Position numbers and translations under genes: made by a program
Shown here: one piece after another, positions 12,801-26,300 of the stretch
How the letters are laid out: each line of letters begins with the position of its first letter
Numbering within the stretch: the stretch's first letter is position 1
Assembly: GCA_964016985.1 (NCBI GenBank)
Contig: OZ024830.1
Span: forward strand, 14,837,033 to 14,901,032
Reading direction: 5' to 3'
DNA length: 64,000 nucleotides
Origin: Anodontia alba
Lineage: Eukaryota; Mollusca; Bivalvia; Lucinida; Lucinidae
Notes under the pieces: model-generated
Seen by the model: the letters and a program-made list of their open reading frames with translations, nothing else
Database searches by the model: none
What the model was told of the DNA's origin: nothing

Positions 12801-15800
12801 CTCGAGGCAAGCCGTCATGCTGAAAATGGGTCCTCAAATTTGCATTGCACCCTATGGGATTTTGGGCGGGAAACCGTAAAAACCCTAATAACTCCAACAG
12901 TTCGCAACAGACAGGCGCGCTTTTTATAGGGTTTATAGGTCTTAGAGAGGTATATTTCCGTGCCAAATTGTATGGCGCTGCATGCAGTAGAAGCAAAGAT
13001 ATAAGGACTGGAAATGCGTCCCTAGGTCTCGCCTGCTGAACAAAGAGATTAAAAGTCACTAAAGGTGACCTTCACCGATCGAGCTGAAACTAGCACCAAA
13101 CATTGTCCTAGTACCATAGTACATAAAACAATATTTGTCAGAAAATTCGGACTGTGCGTTAGTAAGTTATTAGGGGTCAAACATTAGAAAATATCAACTT
13201 TCAGGGGCCATAACTCGAAAAAGGGGCGATAAGAAATTTTGGGCACTTGGCCCCAGGGAGTCATTGGTCCAGACCTTTCGTCTGGCACCAGTTTCATCCC
13301 GATCGGTGAAGGTCACATTAGGCTCAAACTTGCAGTCCAAAGTTGGTAGGGGATGTCTGAAACTTTGACCCCTAATAACTCGTCTGTTTTTCATCCGATT
13401 AAGCTGAAATTTGGAACGTTTGTAGAGCCCATCCATACAAACATGTCTGCACAATCCGGGATGCGGTCAATGGAATAGCACGTGCGCTATAGGGCGCCAA
13501 ATATTCAATAAATAAACCTTTTTACGCCTACAGCAGCCAAAGGAAAGCACTTTCGGTGCTGCAAATTTATGCGCATGCGCAGATCATTAATGTCTACAAA
13601 AGTAAAGGGTAGTCAAGGAACTCGAGGCAAGCCGTCATGCTGAAAATGGGTCCTCAAATTTGCATTGCACCCTATGGGATTTTGGGCGGGAAACCGTAAA
13701 AACCCTAATAACTCCAACAGTTCGCAACAGACAGGCGCGCTTTTTATAGGGTTTATAGGTCTTAGAGAGGTATATTTCCGTGCCAAATTGTATGGCGCTG
13801 CATGCAGTAGAAGCAAAGATATAAGGACTGGAAATGCGTCCCTAGGTCTCGCCTGCTGAACAAAGAGATTAAAAGTCACTAAAGGTGACCTTCACCGATC
13901 GAGCTGAAACTAGCACCAAACATTGTCCTAGTACCATAGTACATAAAACAATATTTGTCAGAAAATTCGGACTGTGCGTTAGTAAGTTATTAGGGGTCAA
14001 ACATTAGAAAATATCAACTTTCAGGGGCCATAACTCGAAAAAGGGGCGATAAGAAATTTTGGGCACTTGGCCCCAGGGAGTCATTGGTCCAGACCTTTCG
14101 TCTGGCACCAGTTTCATCCCGATCGGTGAAGGTCACATTAGGCTCAAACTTGCAGTCCAAAGTTGGTAGGGGATGTCTGAAACTTTGACCCCTAATAACT
14201 CGTCTGTTTTTCATCCGATTAAGCTGAAATTTGGAACGTTTGTAGAGCCCATCCATACAAACATGTCTGCACAATCCGGGATGCGGTCAATGGAATAGCA
14301 CGTGCGCTATAGGGCGCCAAATATTCAATAAATAAACCTTTTTACGCCTACAGCAGCCAAAGGAAAGCACTTTCGGTGCTGCAAATTTATGCGCATGCGC
14401 AGATCATTAATGTCTACAAAAGTAAAGGGTAGTCAAGGAACTCGAGGCAAGCCGTCATGCTGAAAATGGGTCCTCAAATTTGCATTGCACCCTATGGGAT
14501 TTTGGGCGGGAAACCGTAAAAACCCTAATAACTCCAACAGTTCGCAACAGACAGGCGCGCTTTTTATAGGGTTTATAGGTCTTAGAGAGGTATATTTCCG
14601 TGCCAAATTGTATGGCGCTGCATGCAGTAGAAGCAAAGATATAAGGACTGGAAATGCGTCCCTAGGTCTCGCCTGCTGAACAAAGAGATTAAAAGTCACT
14701 AAAGGTGACCTTCACCGATCGAGCTGAAACTAGCACCAAACATTGTCCTAGTACCATAGTACATAAAACAATATTTGTCAGAAAATTCGGACTGTGCGTT
14801 AGTAAGTTATTAGGGGTCAAACATTAGAAAATATCAACTTTCAGGGGCCATAACTCGAAAAAGGGGCGATAAGAAATTTTGGGCACTTGGCCCCAGGGAG
14901 TCATTGGTCCAGACCTTTCGTCTGGCACCAGTTTCATCCCGATCGGTGAAGGTCACATTAGGCTCAAACTTGCAGTCCAAAGTTGGTAGGGGATGTCTGA
15001 AACTTTGACCCCTAATAACTCGTCTGTTTTTCATCCGATTAAGCTGAAATTTGGAACGTTTGTAGAGCCCATCCATACAAACATGTCTGCACAATCCGGG
15101 ATGCGGTCAATGGAATAGCACGTGCGCTATAGGGCGCCAAATATTCAATAAATAAACCTTTTTACGCCTACAGCAGCCAAAGGAAAGCACTTTCGGTGCT
15201 GCAAATTTATGCGCATGCGCAGATCATTAATGTCTACAAAAGTAAAGGGTAGTCAAGGAACTCGAGGCAAGCCGTCATGCTGAAAATGGGTCCTCAAATT
15301 TGCATTGCACCCTATGGGATTTTGGGCGGGAAACCGTAAAAACCCTAATAACTCCAACAGTTCGCAACAGACAGGCGCGCTTTTTATAGGGTTTATAGGT
15401 CTTAGAGAGGTATATTTCCGTGCCAAATTGTATGGCGCTGCATGCAGTAGAAGCAAAGATATAAGGACTGGAAATGCGTCCCTAGGTCTCGCCTGCTGAA
15501 CAAAGAGATTAAAAGTCACTAAAGGTGACCTTCACCGATCGAGCTGAAACTAGCACCAAACATTGTCCTAGTACCATAGTACATAAAACAATATTTGTCA
15601 GAAAATTCGGACTGTGCGTTAGTAAGTTATTAGGGGTCAAACATTAGAAAATATCAACTTTCAGGGGCCATAACTCGAAAAAGGGGCGATAAGAAATTTT
15701 GGGCACTTGGCCCCAGGGAGTCATTGGTCCAGACCTTTCGTCTGGCACCAGTTTCATCCCGATCGGTGAAGGTCACATTAGGCTCAAACTTGCAGTCCAA

Positions 15801-17186
15801 AGTTGGTAGGGGATGTCTGAAACTTTGACCCCTAATAACTCGTCTGTTTTTCATCCGATTAAGCTGAAATTTGGAACGTTTGTAGAGCCCATCCATACAA
15901 ACATGTCTGCACAATCCGGGATGCGGTCAATGGAATAGCACGTGCGCTATAGGGCGCCAAATATTCAATAAATAAACCTTTTTACGCCTACAGCAGCCAA
16001 AGGAAAGCACTTTCGGTGCTGCAAATTTATGCGCATGCGCAGATCATTAATGTCTACAAAAGTAAAGGGTAGTCAAGGAACTCGAGGCAAGCCGTCATGC
16101 TGAAAATGGGTCCTCAAATTTGCATTGCACCCTATGGGATTTTGGGCGGGAAACCGTAAAAACCCTAATAACTCCAACAGTTCGCAACAGACAGGCGCGC
16201 TTTTTATAGGGTTTATAGGTCTTAGAGAGGTATATTTCCGTGCCAAATTGTATGGCGCTGCATGCAGTAGAAGCAAAGATATAAGGACTGGAAATGCGTC
16301 CCTAGGTCTCGCCTGCTGAACAAAGAGATTAAAAGTCACTAAAGGTGACCTTCACCGATCGAGCTGAAACTAGCACCAAACATTGTCCTAGTACCATAGT
16401 ACATAAAACAATATTTGTCAGAAAATTCGGACTGTGCGTTAGTAAGTTATTAGGGGTCAAACATTAGAAAATATCAACTTTCAGGGGCCATAACTCGAAA
16501 AAGGGGCGATAAGAAATTTTGGGCACTTGGCCCCAGGGAGTCATTGGTCCAGACCTTTCGTCTGGCACCAGTTTCATCCCGATCGGTGAAGGTCACATTA
16601 GGCTCAAACTTGCAGTCCAAAGTTGGTAGGGGATGTCTGAAACTTTGACCCCTAATAACTCGTCTGTTTTTCATCCGATTAAGCTGAAATTTGGAACGTT
16701 TGTAGAGCCCATCCATACAAACATGTCTGCACAATCCGGGATGCGGTCAATGGAATAGCACGTGCGCTATAGGGCGCCAAATATTCAATAAATAAACCTT
16801 TTTACGCCTACAGCAGCCAAAGGAAAGCACTTTCGGTGCTGCAAATTTATGCGCATGCGCAGATCATTAATGTCTACAAAAGTAAAGGGTAGTCAAGGAA
16901 CTCGAGGCAAGCCGTCATGCTGAAAATGGGTCCTCAAATTTGCATTGCACCCTATGGGATTTTGGGCGGGAAACCGTAAAAACCCTAATAACTCCAACAG
17001 TTCGCAACAGACAGGCGCGCTTTTTATAGGGTTTATAGGTCTTAGAGAGGTATATTTCCGTGCCAAATTGTATGGCGCTGCATGCAGTAGAAGCAAAGAT
17101 ATAAGGACTGGAAATGCGTCCCTAGGTCTCGCCTGCTGAACAAAGAGATTAAAAGTCACTAAAGGTGACCTTCACCGATCGAGCTG

Positions 17187-17386
17187 NNNNNNNNNNNNNN
17201 NNNNNNNNNNNNNNNNNNNNNNNNNNNNNNNNNNNNNNNNNNNNNNNNNNNNNNNNNNNNNNNNNNNNNNNNNNNNNNNNNNNNNNNNNNNNNNNNNNNN
17301 NNNNNNNNNNNNNNNNNNNNNNNNNNNNNNNNNNNNNNNNNNNNNNNNNNNNNNNNNNNNNNNNNNNNNNNNNNNNNNNNNNNNNN
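17187..17386. other. Assembly gap of 200 N inside the satellite
   Basis: Exactly 200 N, a round length typical of a scaffolding placeholder, so not a measured size. The left contig stops at monomer position 786 and the right contig starts at position 685. The last 102 bases on the left (17085-17186) therefore equal the first 102 on the right (17387-17488). The contigs either overlap by 102 bp or miss 718 bp plus any whole number of 820-bp units. The array copy number is not reliable across this point. Open frames read across the N run are artefacts. Confidence 0.98.
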
Positions 17387-20300
17387 CAGTAGAAGCAAAG
17401 ATATAAGGACTGGAAATGCGTCCCTAGGTCTCGCCTGCTGAACAAAGAGATTAAAAGTCACTAAAGGTGACCTTCACCGATCGAGCTGAAACTAGCACCA
17501 AACATTGTCCTAGTACCATAGTACATAAAACAATATTTGTCAGAAAATTCGGACTGTGCGTTAGTAAGTTATTAGGGGTCAAACATTAGAAAATATCAAC
17601 TTTCAGGGGCCATAACTCGAAAAAGGGGCGATAAGAAATTTTGGGCACTTGGCCCCAGGGAGTCATTGGTCCAGACCTTTCGTCTGGCACCAGTTTCATC
17701 CCGATCGGTGAAGGTCACATTAGGCTCAAACTTGCAGTCCAAAGTTGGTAGGGGATGTCTGAAACTTTGACCCCTAATAACTCGTCTGTTTTTCATCCGA
17801 TTAAGCTGAAATTTGGAACGTTTGTAGAGCCCATCCATACAAACATGTCTGCACAATCCGGGATGCGGTCAATGGAATAGCACGTGCGCTATAGGGCGCC
17901 AAATATTCAATAAATAAACCTTTTTACGCCTACAGCAGCCAAAGGAAAGCACTTTCGGTGCTGCAAATTTATGCGCATGCGCAGATCATTAATGTCTACA
18001 AAAGTAAAGGGTAGTCAAGGAACTCGAGGCAAGCCGTCATGCTGAAAATGGGTCCTCAAATTTGCATTGCACCCTATGGGATTTTGGGCGGGAAACCGTA
18101 AAAACCCTAATAACTCCAACAGTTCGCAACAGACAGGCGCGCTTTTTATAGGGTTTATAGGTCTTAGAGAGGTATATTTCCGTGCCAAATTGTATGGCGC
18201 TGCATGCAGTAGAAGCAAAGATATAAGGACTGGAAATGCGTCCCTAGGTCTCGCCTGCTGAACAAAGAGATTAAAAGTCACTAAAGGTGACCTTCACCGA
18301 TCGAGCTGAAACTAGCACCAAACATTGTCCTAGTACCATAGTACATAAAACAATATTTGTCAGAAAATTCGGACTGTGCGTTAGTAAGTTATTAGGGGTC
18401 AAACATTAGAAAATATCAACTTTCAGGGGCCATAACTCGAAAAAGGGGCGATAAGAAATTTTGGGCACTTGGCCCCAGGGAGTCATTGGTCCAGACCTTT
18501 CGTCTGGCACCAGTTTCATCCCGATCGGTGAAGGTCACATTAGGCTCAAACTTGCAGTCCAAAGTTGGTAGGGGATGTCTGAAACTTTGACCCCTAATAA
18601 CTCGTCTGTTTTTCATCCGATTAAGCTGAAATTTGGAACGTTTGTAGAGCCCATCCATACAAACATGTCTGCACAATCCGGGATGCGGTCAATGGAATAG
18701 CACGTGCGCTATAGGGCGCCAAATATTCAATAAATAAACCTTTTTACGCCTACAGCAGCCAAAGGAAAGCACTTTCGGTGCTGCAAATTTATGCGCATGC
18801 GCAGATCATTAATGTCTACAAAAGTAAAGGGTAGTCAAGGAACTCGAGGCAAGCCGTCATGCTGAAAATGGGTCCTCAAATTTGCATTGCACCCTATGGG
18901 ATTTTGGGCGGGAAACCGTAAAAACCCTAATAACTCCAACAGTTCGCAACAGACAGGCGCGCTTTTTATAGGGTTTATAGGTCTTAGAGAGGTATATTTC
19001 CGTGCCAAATTGTATGGCGCTGCATGCAGTAGAAGCAAAGATATAAGGACTGGAAATGCGTCCCTAGGTCTCGCCTGCTGAACAAAGAGATTAAAAGTCA
19101 CTAAAGGTGACCTTCACCGATCGAGCTGAAACTAGCACCAAACATTGTCCTAGTACCATAGTACATAAAACAATATTTGTCAGAAAATTCGGACTGTGCG
19201 TTAGTAAGTTATTAGGGGTCAAACATTAGAAAATATCAACTTTCAGGGGCCATAACTCGAAAAAGGGGGCGATAAGAAATTTTGGGCACTTGGCCCCAGG
19301 GAGTCATTGGTCCAGACCTTTCGTCTGGCACCAGTTTCATCCCGATCGGTGAAGGTCACATTAGGCTCAAACTTGCAGTCCAAAGTTGGTAGGGGATGTC
19401 TGAAACTTTGACCCCTAATAACTCGTCTGTTTTTCATCCGATTAAGCTGAAATTTGGAACGTTTGTAGAGCCCATCCATACAAACATGTCTGCACAATCC
19501 GGGATGCGGTCAATGGAATAGCACGTGCGCTATAGGGCGCCAAATATTCAATAAATAAACCTTTTTACGCCTACAGCAGCCAAAGGAAAGCACTTTCGGT
19601 GCTGCAAATTTATGCGCATGCGCAGATCATTAATGTCTACAAAAGTAAAGGGTAGTCAAGGAACTCGAGGCAAGCCGTCATGCTGAAAATGGGTCCTCAA
19701 ATTTGCATTGCACCCTATGGGATTTTGGGCGGGAAACCGTAAAAACCCTAATAACTCCAACAGTTCGCAACAGACAGGCGCGCTTTTTATAGGGTTTATA
19801 GGTCTTAGAGAGGTATATTTCCGTGCCAAATTGTATGGCGCTGCATGCAGTAGAAGCAAAGATATAAGGACTGGAAATGCGTCCCTAGGTCTCGCCTGCT
19901 GAACAAAGAGATTAAAAGTCACTAAAGGTGACCTTCACCGATCGAGCTGAAACTAGCACCAAACATTGTCCTAGTACCATAGTACATAAAACAATATTTG
20001 TCAGAAAATTCGGACTGTGCGTTAGTAAGTTATTAGGGGTCAAACATTAGAAAATATCAACTTTCAGGGGCCATAACTCGAAAAAGGGGCGATAAGAAAT
20101 TTTGGGCACTTGGCCCCAGGGAGTCATTGGTCCAGACCTTTCGTCTGGCACCAGTTTCATCCCGATCGGTGAAGGTCACATTAGGCTCAAACTTGCAGTC
20201 CAAAGTTGGTAGGGGATGTCTGAAACTTTGACCCCTAATAACTCGTCTGTTTTTCATCCGATTAAGCTGAAATTTGGAACGTTTGTAGAGCCCATCCATA

Positions 20301-23300
20301 CAAACATGTCTGCACAATCCGGGATGCGGTCAATGGAATAGCACGTGCGCTATAGGGCGCCAAATATTCAATAAATAAACCTTTTTACGCCTACAGCAGC
20401 CAAAGGAAAGCACTTTCGGTGCTGCAAATTTATGCGCATGCGCAGATCATTAATGTCTACAAAAGTAAAGGGTAGTCAAGGAACTCGAGGCAAGCCGTCA
20501 TGCTGAAAATGGGTCCTCAAATTTGCATTGCACCCTATGGGATTTTGGGCGGGAAACCGTAAAAACCCTAATAACTCCAACAGTTCGCAACAGACAGGCG
20601 CGCTTTTTATAGGGTTTATAGGTCTTAGAGAGGTATATTTCCGTGCCAAATTGTATGGCGCTGCATGCAGTAGAAGCAAAGATATAAGGACTGGAAATGC
20701 GTCCCTAGGTCTCGCCTGCTGAACAAAGAGATTAAAAGTCACTAAAGGTGACCTTCACCGATCGAGCTGAAACTAGCACCAAACATTGTCCTAGTACCAT
20801 AGTACATAAAACAATATTTGTCAGAAAATTCGGACTGTGCGTTAGTAAGTTATTAGGGGTCAAACATTAGAAAATATCAACTTTCAGGGGCCATAACTCG
20901 AAAAAGGGGCGATAAGAAATTTTGGGCACTTGGCCCCAGGGAGTCATTGGTCCAGACCTTTCGTCTGGCACCAGTTTCATCCCGATCGGTGAAGGTCACA
21001 TTAGGCTCAAACTTGCAGTCCAAAGTTGGTAGGGGATGTCTGAAACTTTGACCCCTAATAACTCGTCTGTTTTTCATCCGATTAAGCTGAAATTTGGAAC
21101 GTTTGTAGAGCCCATCCATACAAACATGTCTGCACAATCCGGGATGCGGTCAATGGAATAGCACGTGCGCTATAGGGCGCCAAATATTCAATAAATAAAC
21201 CTTTTTACGCCTACAGCAGCCAAAGGAAAGCACTTTCGGTGCTGCAAATTTATGCGCATGCGCAGATCATTAATGTCTACAAAAGTAAAGGGTAGTCAAG
21301 GAACTCGAGGCAAGCCGTCATGCTGAAAATGGGTCCTCAAATTTGCATTGCACCCTATGGGATTTTGGGCGGGAAACCGTAAAAACCCTAATAACTCCAA
21401 CAGTTCGCAACAGACAGGCGCGCTTTTTATAGGGTTTATAGGTCTTAGAGAGGTATATTTCCGTGCCAAATTGTATGGCGCTGCATGCAGTAGAAGCAAA
21501 GATATAAGGACTGGAAATGCGTCCCTAGGTCTCGCCTGCTGAACAAAGAGATTAAAAGTCACTAAAGGTGACCTTCACCGATCGAGCTGAAACTAGCACC
21601 AAACATTGTCCTAGTACCATAGTACATAAAACAATATTTGTCAGAAAATTCGGACTGTGCGTTAGTAAGTTATTAGGGGTCAAACATTAGAAAATATCAA
21701 CTTTCAGGGGCCATAACTCGAAAAAGGGGCGATAAGAAATTTTGGGCACTTGGCCCCAGGGAGTCATTGGTCCAGACCTTTCGTCTGGCACCAGTTTCAT
21801 CCCGATCGGTGAAGGTCACATTAGGCTCAAACTTGCAGTCCAAAGTTGGTAGGGGATGTCTGAAACTTTGACCCCTAATAACTCGTCTGTTTTTCATCCG
21901 ATTAAGCTGAAATTTGGAACGTTTGTAGAGCCCATCCATACAAACATGTCTGCACAATCCGGGATGCGGTCAATGGAATAGCACGTGCGCTATAGGGCGC
22001 CAAATATTCAATAAATAAACCTTTTTACGCCTACAGCAGCCAAAGGAAAGCACTTTCGGTGCTGCAAATTTATGCGCATGCGCAGATCATTAATGTCTAC
22101 AAAAGTAAAGGGTAGTCAAGGAACTCGAGGCAAGCCGTCATGCTGAAAATGGGTCCTCAAATTTGCATTGCACCCTATGGGATTTTGGGCGGGAAACCGT
22201 AAAAACCCTAATAACTCCAACAGTTCGCAACAGACAGGCGCGCTTTTTATAGGGTTTATAGGTCTTAGAGAGGTATATTTCCGTGCCAAATTGTATGGCG
22301 CTGCATGCAGTAGAAGCAAAGATATAAGGACTGGAAATGCGTCCCTAGGTCTCGCCTGCTGAACAAAGAGATTAAAAGTCACTAAAGGTGACCTTCACCG
22401 ATCGAGCTGAAACTAGCACCAAACATTGTCCTAGTACCATAGTACATAAAACAATATTTGTCAGAAAATTCGGACTGTGCGTTAGTAAGTTATTAGGGGT
22501 CAAACATTAGAAAATATCAACTTTCAGGGGCCATAACTCGAAAAAGGGGCGATAAGAAATTTTGGGCACTTGGCCCCAGGGAGTCATTGGTCCAGACCTT
22601 TCGTCTGGCACCAGTTTCATCCCGATCGGTGAAGGTCACATTAGGCTCAAACTTGCAGTCCAAAGTTGGTAGGGGATGTCTGAAACTTTGACCCCTAATA
22701 ACTCGTCTGTTTTTCATCCGATTAAGCTGAAATTTGGAACGTTTGTAGAGCCCATCCATACAAACATGTCTGCACAATCCGGGATGCGGTCAATGGAATA
22801 GCACGTGCGCTATAGGGCGCCAAATATTCAATAAATAAACCTTTTTACGCCTACAGCAGCCAAAGGAAAGCACTTTCGGTGCTGCAAATTTATGCGCATG
22901 CGCAGATCATTAATGTCTACAAAAGTAAAGGGTAGTCAAGGAACTCGAGGCAAGCCGTCATGCTGAAAATGGGTCCTCAAATTTGCATTGCACCCTATGG
23001 GATTTTGGGCGGGAAACCGTAAAAACCCTAATAACTCCAACAGTTCGCAACAGACAGGCGCGCTTTTTATAGGGTTTATAGGTCTTAGAGAGGTATATTT
23101 CCGTGCCAAATTGTATGGCGCTGCATGCAGTAGAAGCAAAGATATAAGGACTGGAAATGCGTCCCTAGGTCTCGCCTGCTGAACAAAGAGATTAAAAGTC
23201 ACTAAAGGTGACCTTCACCGATCGAGCTGAAACTAGCACCAAACATTGTCCTAGTACCATAGTACATAAAACAATATTTGTCAGAAAATTCGGACTGTGC

Positions 23301-26300
23301 GTTAGTAAGTTATTAGGGGTCAAACATTAGAAAATATCAACTTTCAGGGGCCATAACTCGAAAAAGGGGCGATAAGAAATTTTGGGCACTTGGCCCCAGG
23401 GAGTCATTGGTCCAGACCTTTCGTCTGGCACCAGTTTCATCCCGATCGGTGAAGGTCACATTAGGCTCAAACTTGCAGTCCAAAGTTGGTAGGGGATGTC
23501 TGAAACTTTGACCCCTAATAACTCGTCTGTTTTTCATCCGATTAAGCTGAAATTTGGAACGTTTGTAGAGCCCATCCATACAAACATGTCTGCACAATCC
23601 GGGATGCGGTCAATGGAATAGCACGTGCGCTATAGGGCGCCAAATATTCAATAAATAAACCTTTTTACGCCTACAGCAGCCAAAGGAAAGCACTTTCGGT
23701 GCTGCAAATTTATGCGCATGCGCAGATCATTAATGTCTACAAAAGTAAAGGGTAGTCAAGGAACTCGAGGCAAGCCGTCATGCTGAAAATGGGTCCTCAA
23801 ATTTGCATTGCACCCTATGGGATTTTGGGCGGGAAACCGTAAAAACCCTAATAACTCCAACAGTTCGCAACAGACAGGCGCGCTTTTTATAGGGTTTATA
23901 GGTCTTAGAGAGGTATATTTCCGTGCCAAATTGTATGGCGCTGCATGCAGTAGAAGCAAAGATATAAGGACTGGAAATGCGTCCCTAGGTCTCGCCTGCT
24001 GAACAAAGAGATTAAAAGTCACTAAAGGTGACCTTCACCGATCGAGCTGAAACTAGCACCAAACATTGTCCTAGTACCATAGTACATAAAACAATATTTG
24101 TCAGAAAATTCGGACTGTGCGTTAGTAAGTTATTAGGGGTCAAACATTAGAAAATATCAACTTTCAGGGGCCATAACTCGAAAAAGGGGCGATAAGAAAT
24201 TTTGGGCACTTGGCCCCAGGGAGTCATTGGTCCAGACCTTTCGTCTGGCACCAGTTTCATCCCGATCGGTGAAGGTCACATTAGGCTCAAACTTGCAGTC
24301 CAAAGTTGGTAGGGGATGTCTGAAACTTTGACCCCTAATAACTCGTCTGTTTTTCATCCGATTAAGCTGAAATTTGGAACGTTTGTAGAGCCCATCCATA
24401 CAAACATGTCTGCACAATCCGGGATGCGGTCAATGGAATAGCACGTGCGCTATAGGGCGCCAAATATTCAATAAATAAACCTTTTTACGCCTACAGCAGC
24501 CAAAGGAAAGCACTTTCGGTGCTGCAAATTTATGCGCATGCGCAGATCATTAATGTCTACAAAAGTAAAGGGTAGTCAAGGAACTCGAGGCAAGCCGTCA
24601 TGCTGAAAATGGGTCCTCAAATTTGCATTGCACCCTATGGGATTTTGGGCGGGAAACCGTAAAAACCCTAATAACTCCAACAGTTCGCAACAGACAGGCG
24701 CGCTTTTTATAGGGTTTATAGGTCTTAGAGAGGTATATTTCCGTGCCAAATTGTATGGCGCTGCATGCAGTAGAAGCAAAGATATAAGGACTGGAAATGC
24801 GTCCCTAGGTCTCGCCTGCTGAACAAAGAGATTAAAAGTCACTAAAGGTGACCTTCACCGATCGAGCTGAAACTAGCACCAAACATTGTCCTAGTACCAT
24901 AGTACATAAAACAATATTTGTCAGAAAATTCGGACTGTGCGTTAGTAAGTTATTAGGGGTCAAACATTAGAAAATATCAACTTTCAGGGGCCATAACTCG
25001 AAAAAGGGGCGATAAGAAATTTTGGGCACTTGGCCCCAGGGAGTCATTGGTCCAGACCTTTCGTCTGGCACCAGTTTCATCCCGATCGGTGAAGGTCACA
25101 TTAGGCTCAAACTTGCAGTCCAAAGTTGGTAGGGGATGTCTGAAACTTTGACCCCTAATAACTCGTCTGTTTTTCATCCGATTAAGCTGAAATTTGGAAC
25201 GTTTGTAGAGCCCATCCATACAAACATGTCTGCACAATCCGGGATGCGGTCAATGGAATAGCACGTGCGCTATAGGGCGCCAAATATTCAATAAATAAAC
25301 CTTTTTACGCCTACAGCAGCCAAAGGAAAGCACTTTCGGTGCTGCAAATTTATGCGCATGCGCAGATCATTAATGTCTACAAAAGTAAAGGGTAGTCAAG
25401 GAACTCGAGGCAAGCCGTCATGCTGAAAATGGGTCCTCAAATTTGCATTGCACCCTATGGGATTTTGGGCGGGAAACCGTAAAAACCCTAATAACTCCAA
25501 CAGTTCGCAACAGACAGGCGCGCTTTTTATAGGGTTTATAGGTCTTAGAGAGGTATATTTCCGTGCCAAATTGTATGGCGCTGCATGCAGTAGAAGCAAA
25601 GATATAAGGACTGGAAATGCGTCCCTAGGTCTCGCCTGCTGAACAAAGAGATTAAAAGTCACTAAAGGTGACCTTCACCGATCGAGCTGAAACTAGCACC
25701 AAACATTGTCCTAGTACCATAGTACATAAAACAATATTTGTCAGAAAATTCGGACTGTGCGTTAGTAAGTTATTAGGGGTCAAACATTAGAAAATATCAA
25801 CTTTCAGGGGCCATAACTCGAAAAAGGGGCGATAAGAAATTTTGGGCACTTGGCCCCAGGGAGTCATTGGTCCAGACCTTTCGTCTGGCACCAGTTTCAT
25901 CCCGATCGGTGAAGGTCACATTAGGCTCAAACTTGCAGTCCAAAGTTGGTAGGGGATGTCTGAAACTTTGACCCCTAATAACTCGTCTGTTTTTCATCCG
26001 ATTAAGCTGAAATTTGGAACGTTTGTAGAGCCCATCCATACAAACATGTCTGCACAATCCGGGATGCGGTCAATGGAATAGCACGTGCGCTATAGGGCGC
26101 CAAATATTCAATAAATAAACCTTTTTACGCCTACAGCAGCCAAAGGAAAGCACTTTCGGTGCTGCAAATTTATGCGCATGCGCAGATCATTAATGTCTAC
26201 AAAAGTAAAGGGTAGTCAAGGAACTCGAGGCAAGCCGTCATGCTGAAAATGGGTCCTCAAATTTGCATTGCACCCTATGGGATTTTGGGCGGGAAACCGT

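Larger units (their letters stand above)
1..17186. repeat. 820-bp satellite array, left block
   Basis: Head-to-tail tandem array with an exact 820-bp period, about 20.96 copies up to the assembly gap. Monomer starts, in the phase set by base 1, fall at 1, 821, 1641 and so on to 16401. The block already begins inside repeat, so the true left end lies outside the window. Copies look identical by eye except for one C-to-T change at 3732. The array is visibly richer in GC and CpG than the DNA to its right. No gene lies in it: the short open frames recur in every copy only because the copies are identical. Such homogeneity is expected of a recently amplified or continually homogenised satellite. 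The monomer was not recognised as a named satellite. Confidence 0.97.

Noticed and set aside
17149..17461. Open frames of 75-100 codons running through the N gap
   Set aside because: Most of their length is unknown bases; they are artefacts of translating N.
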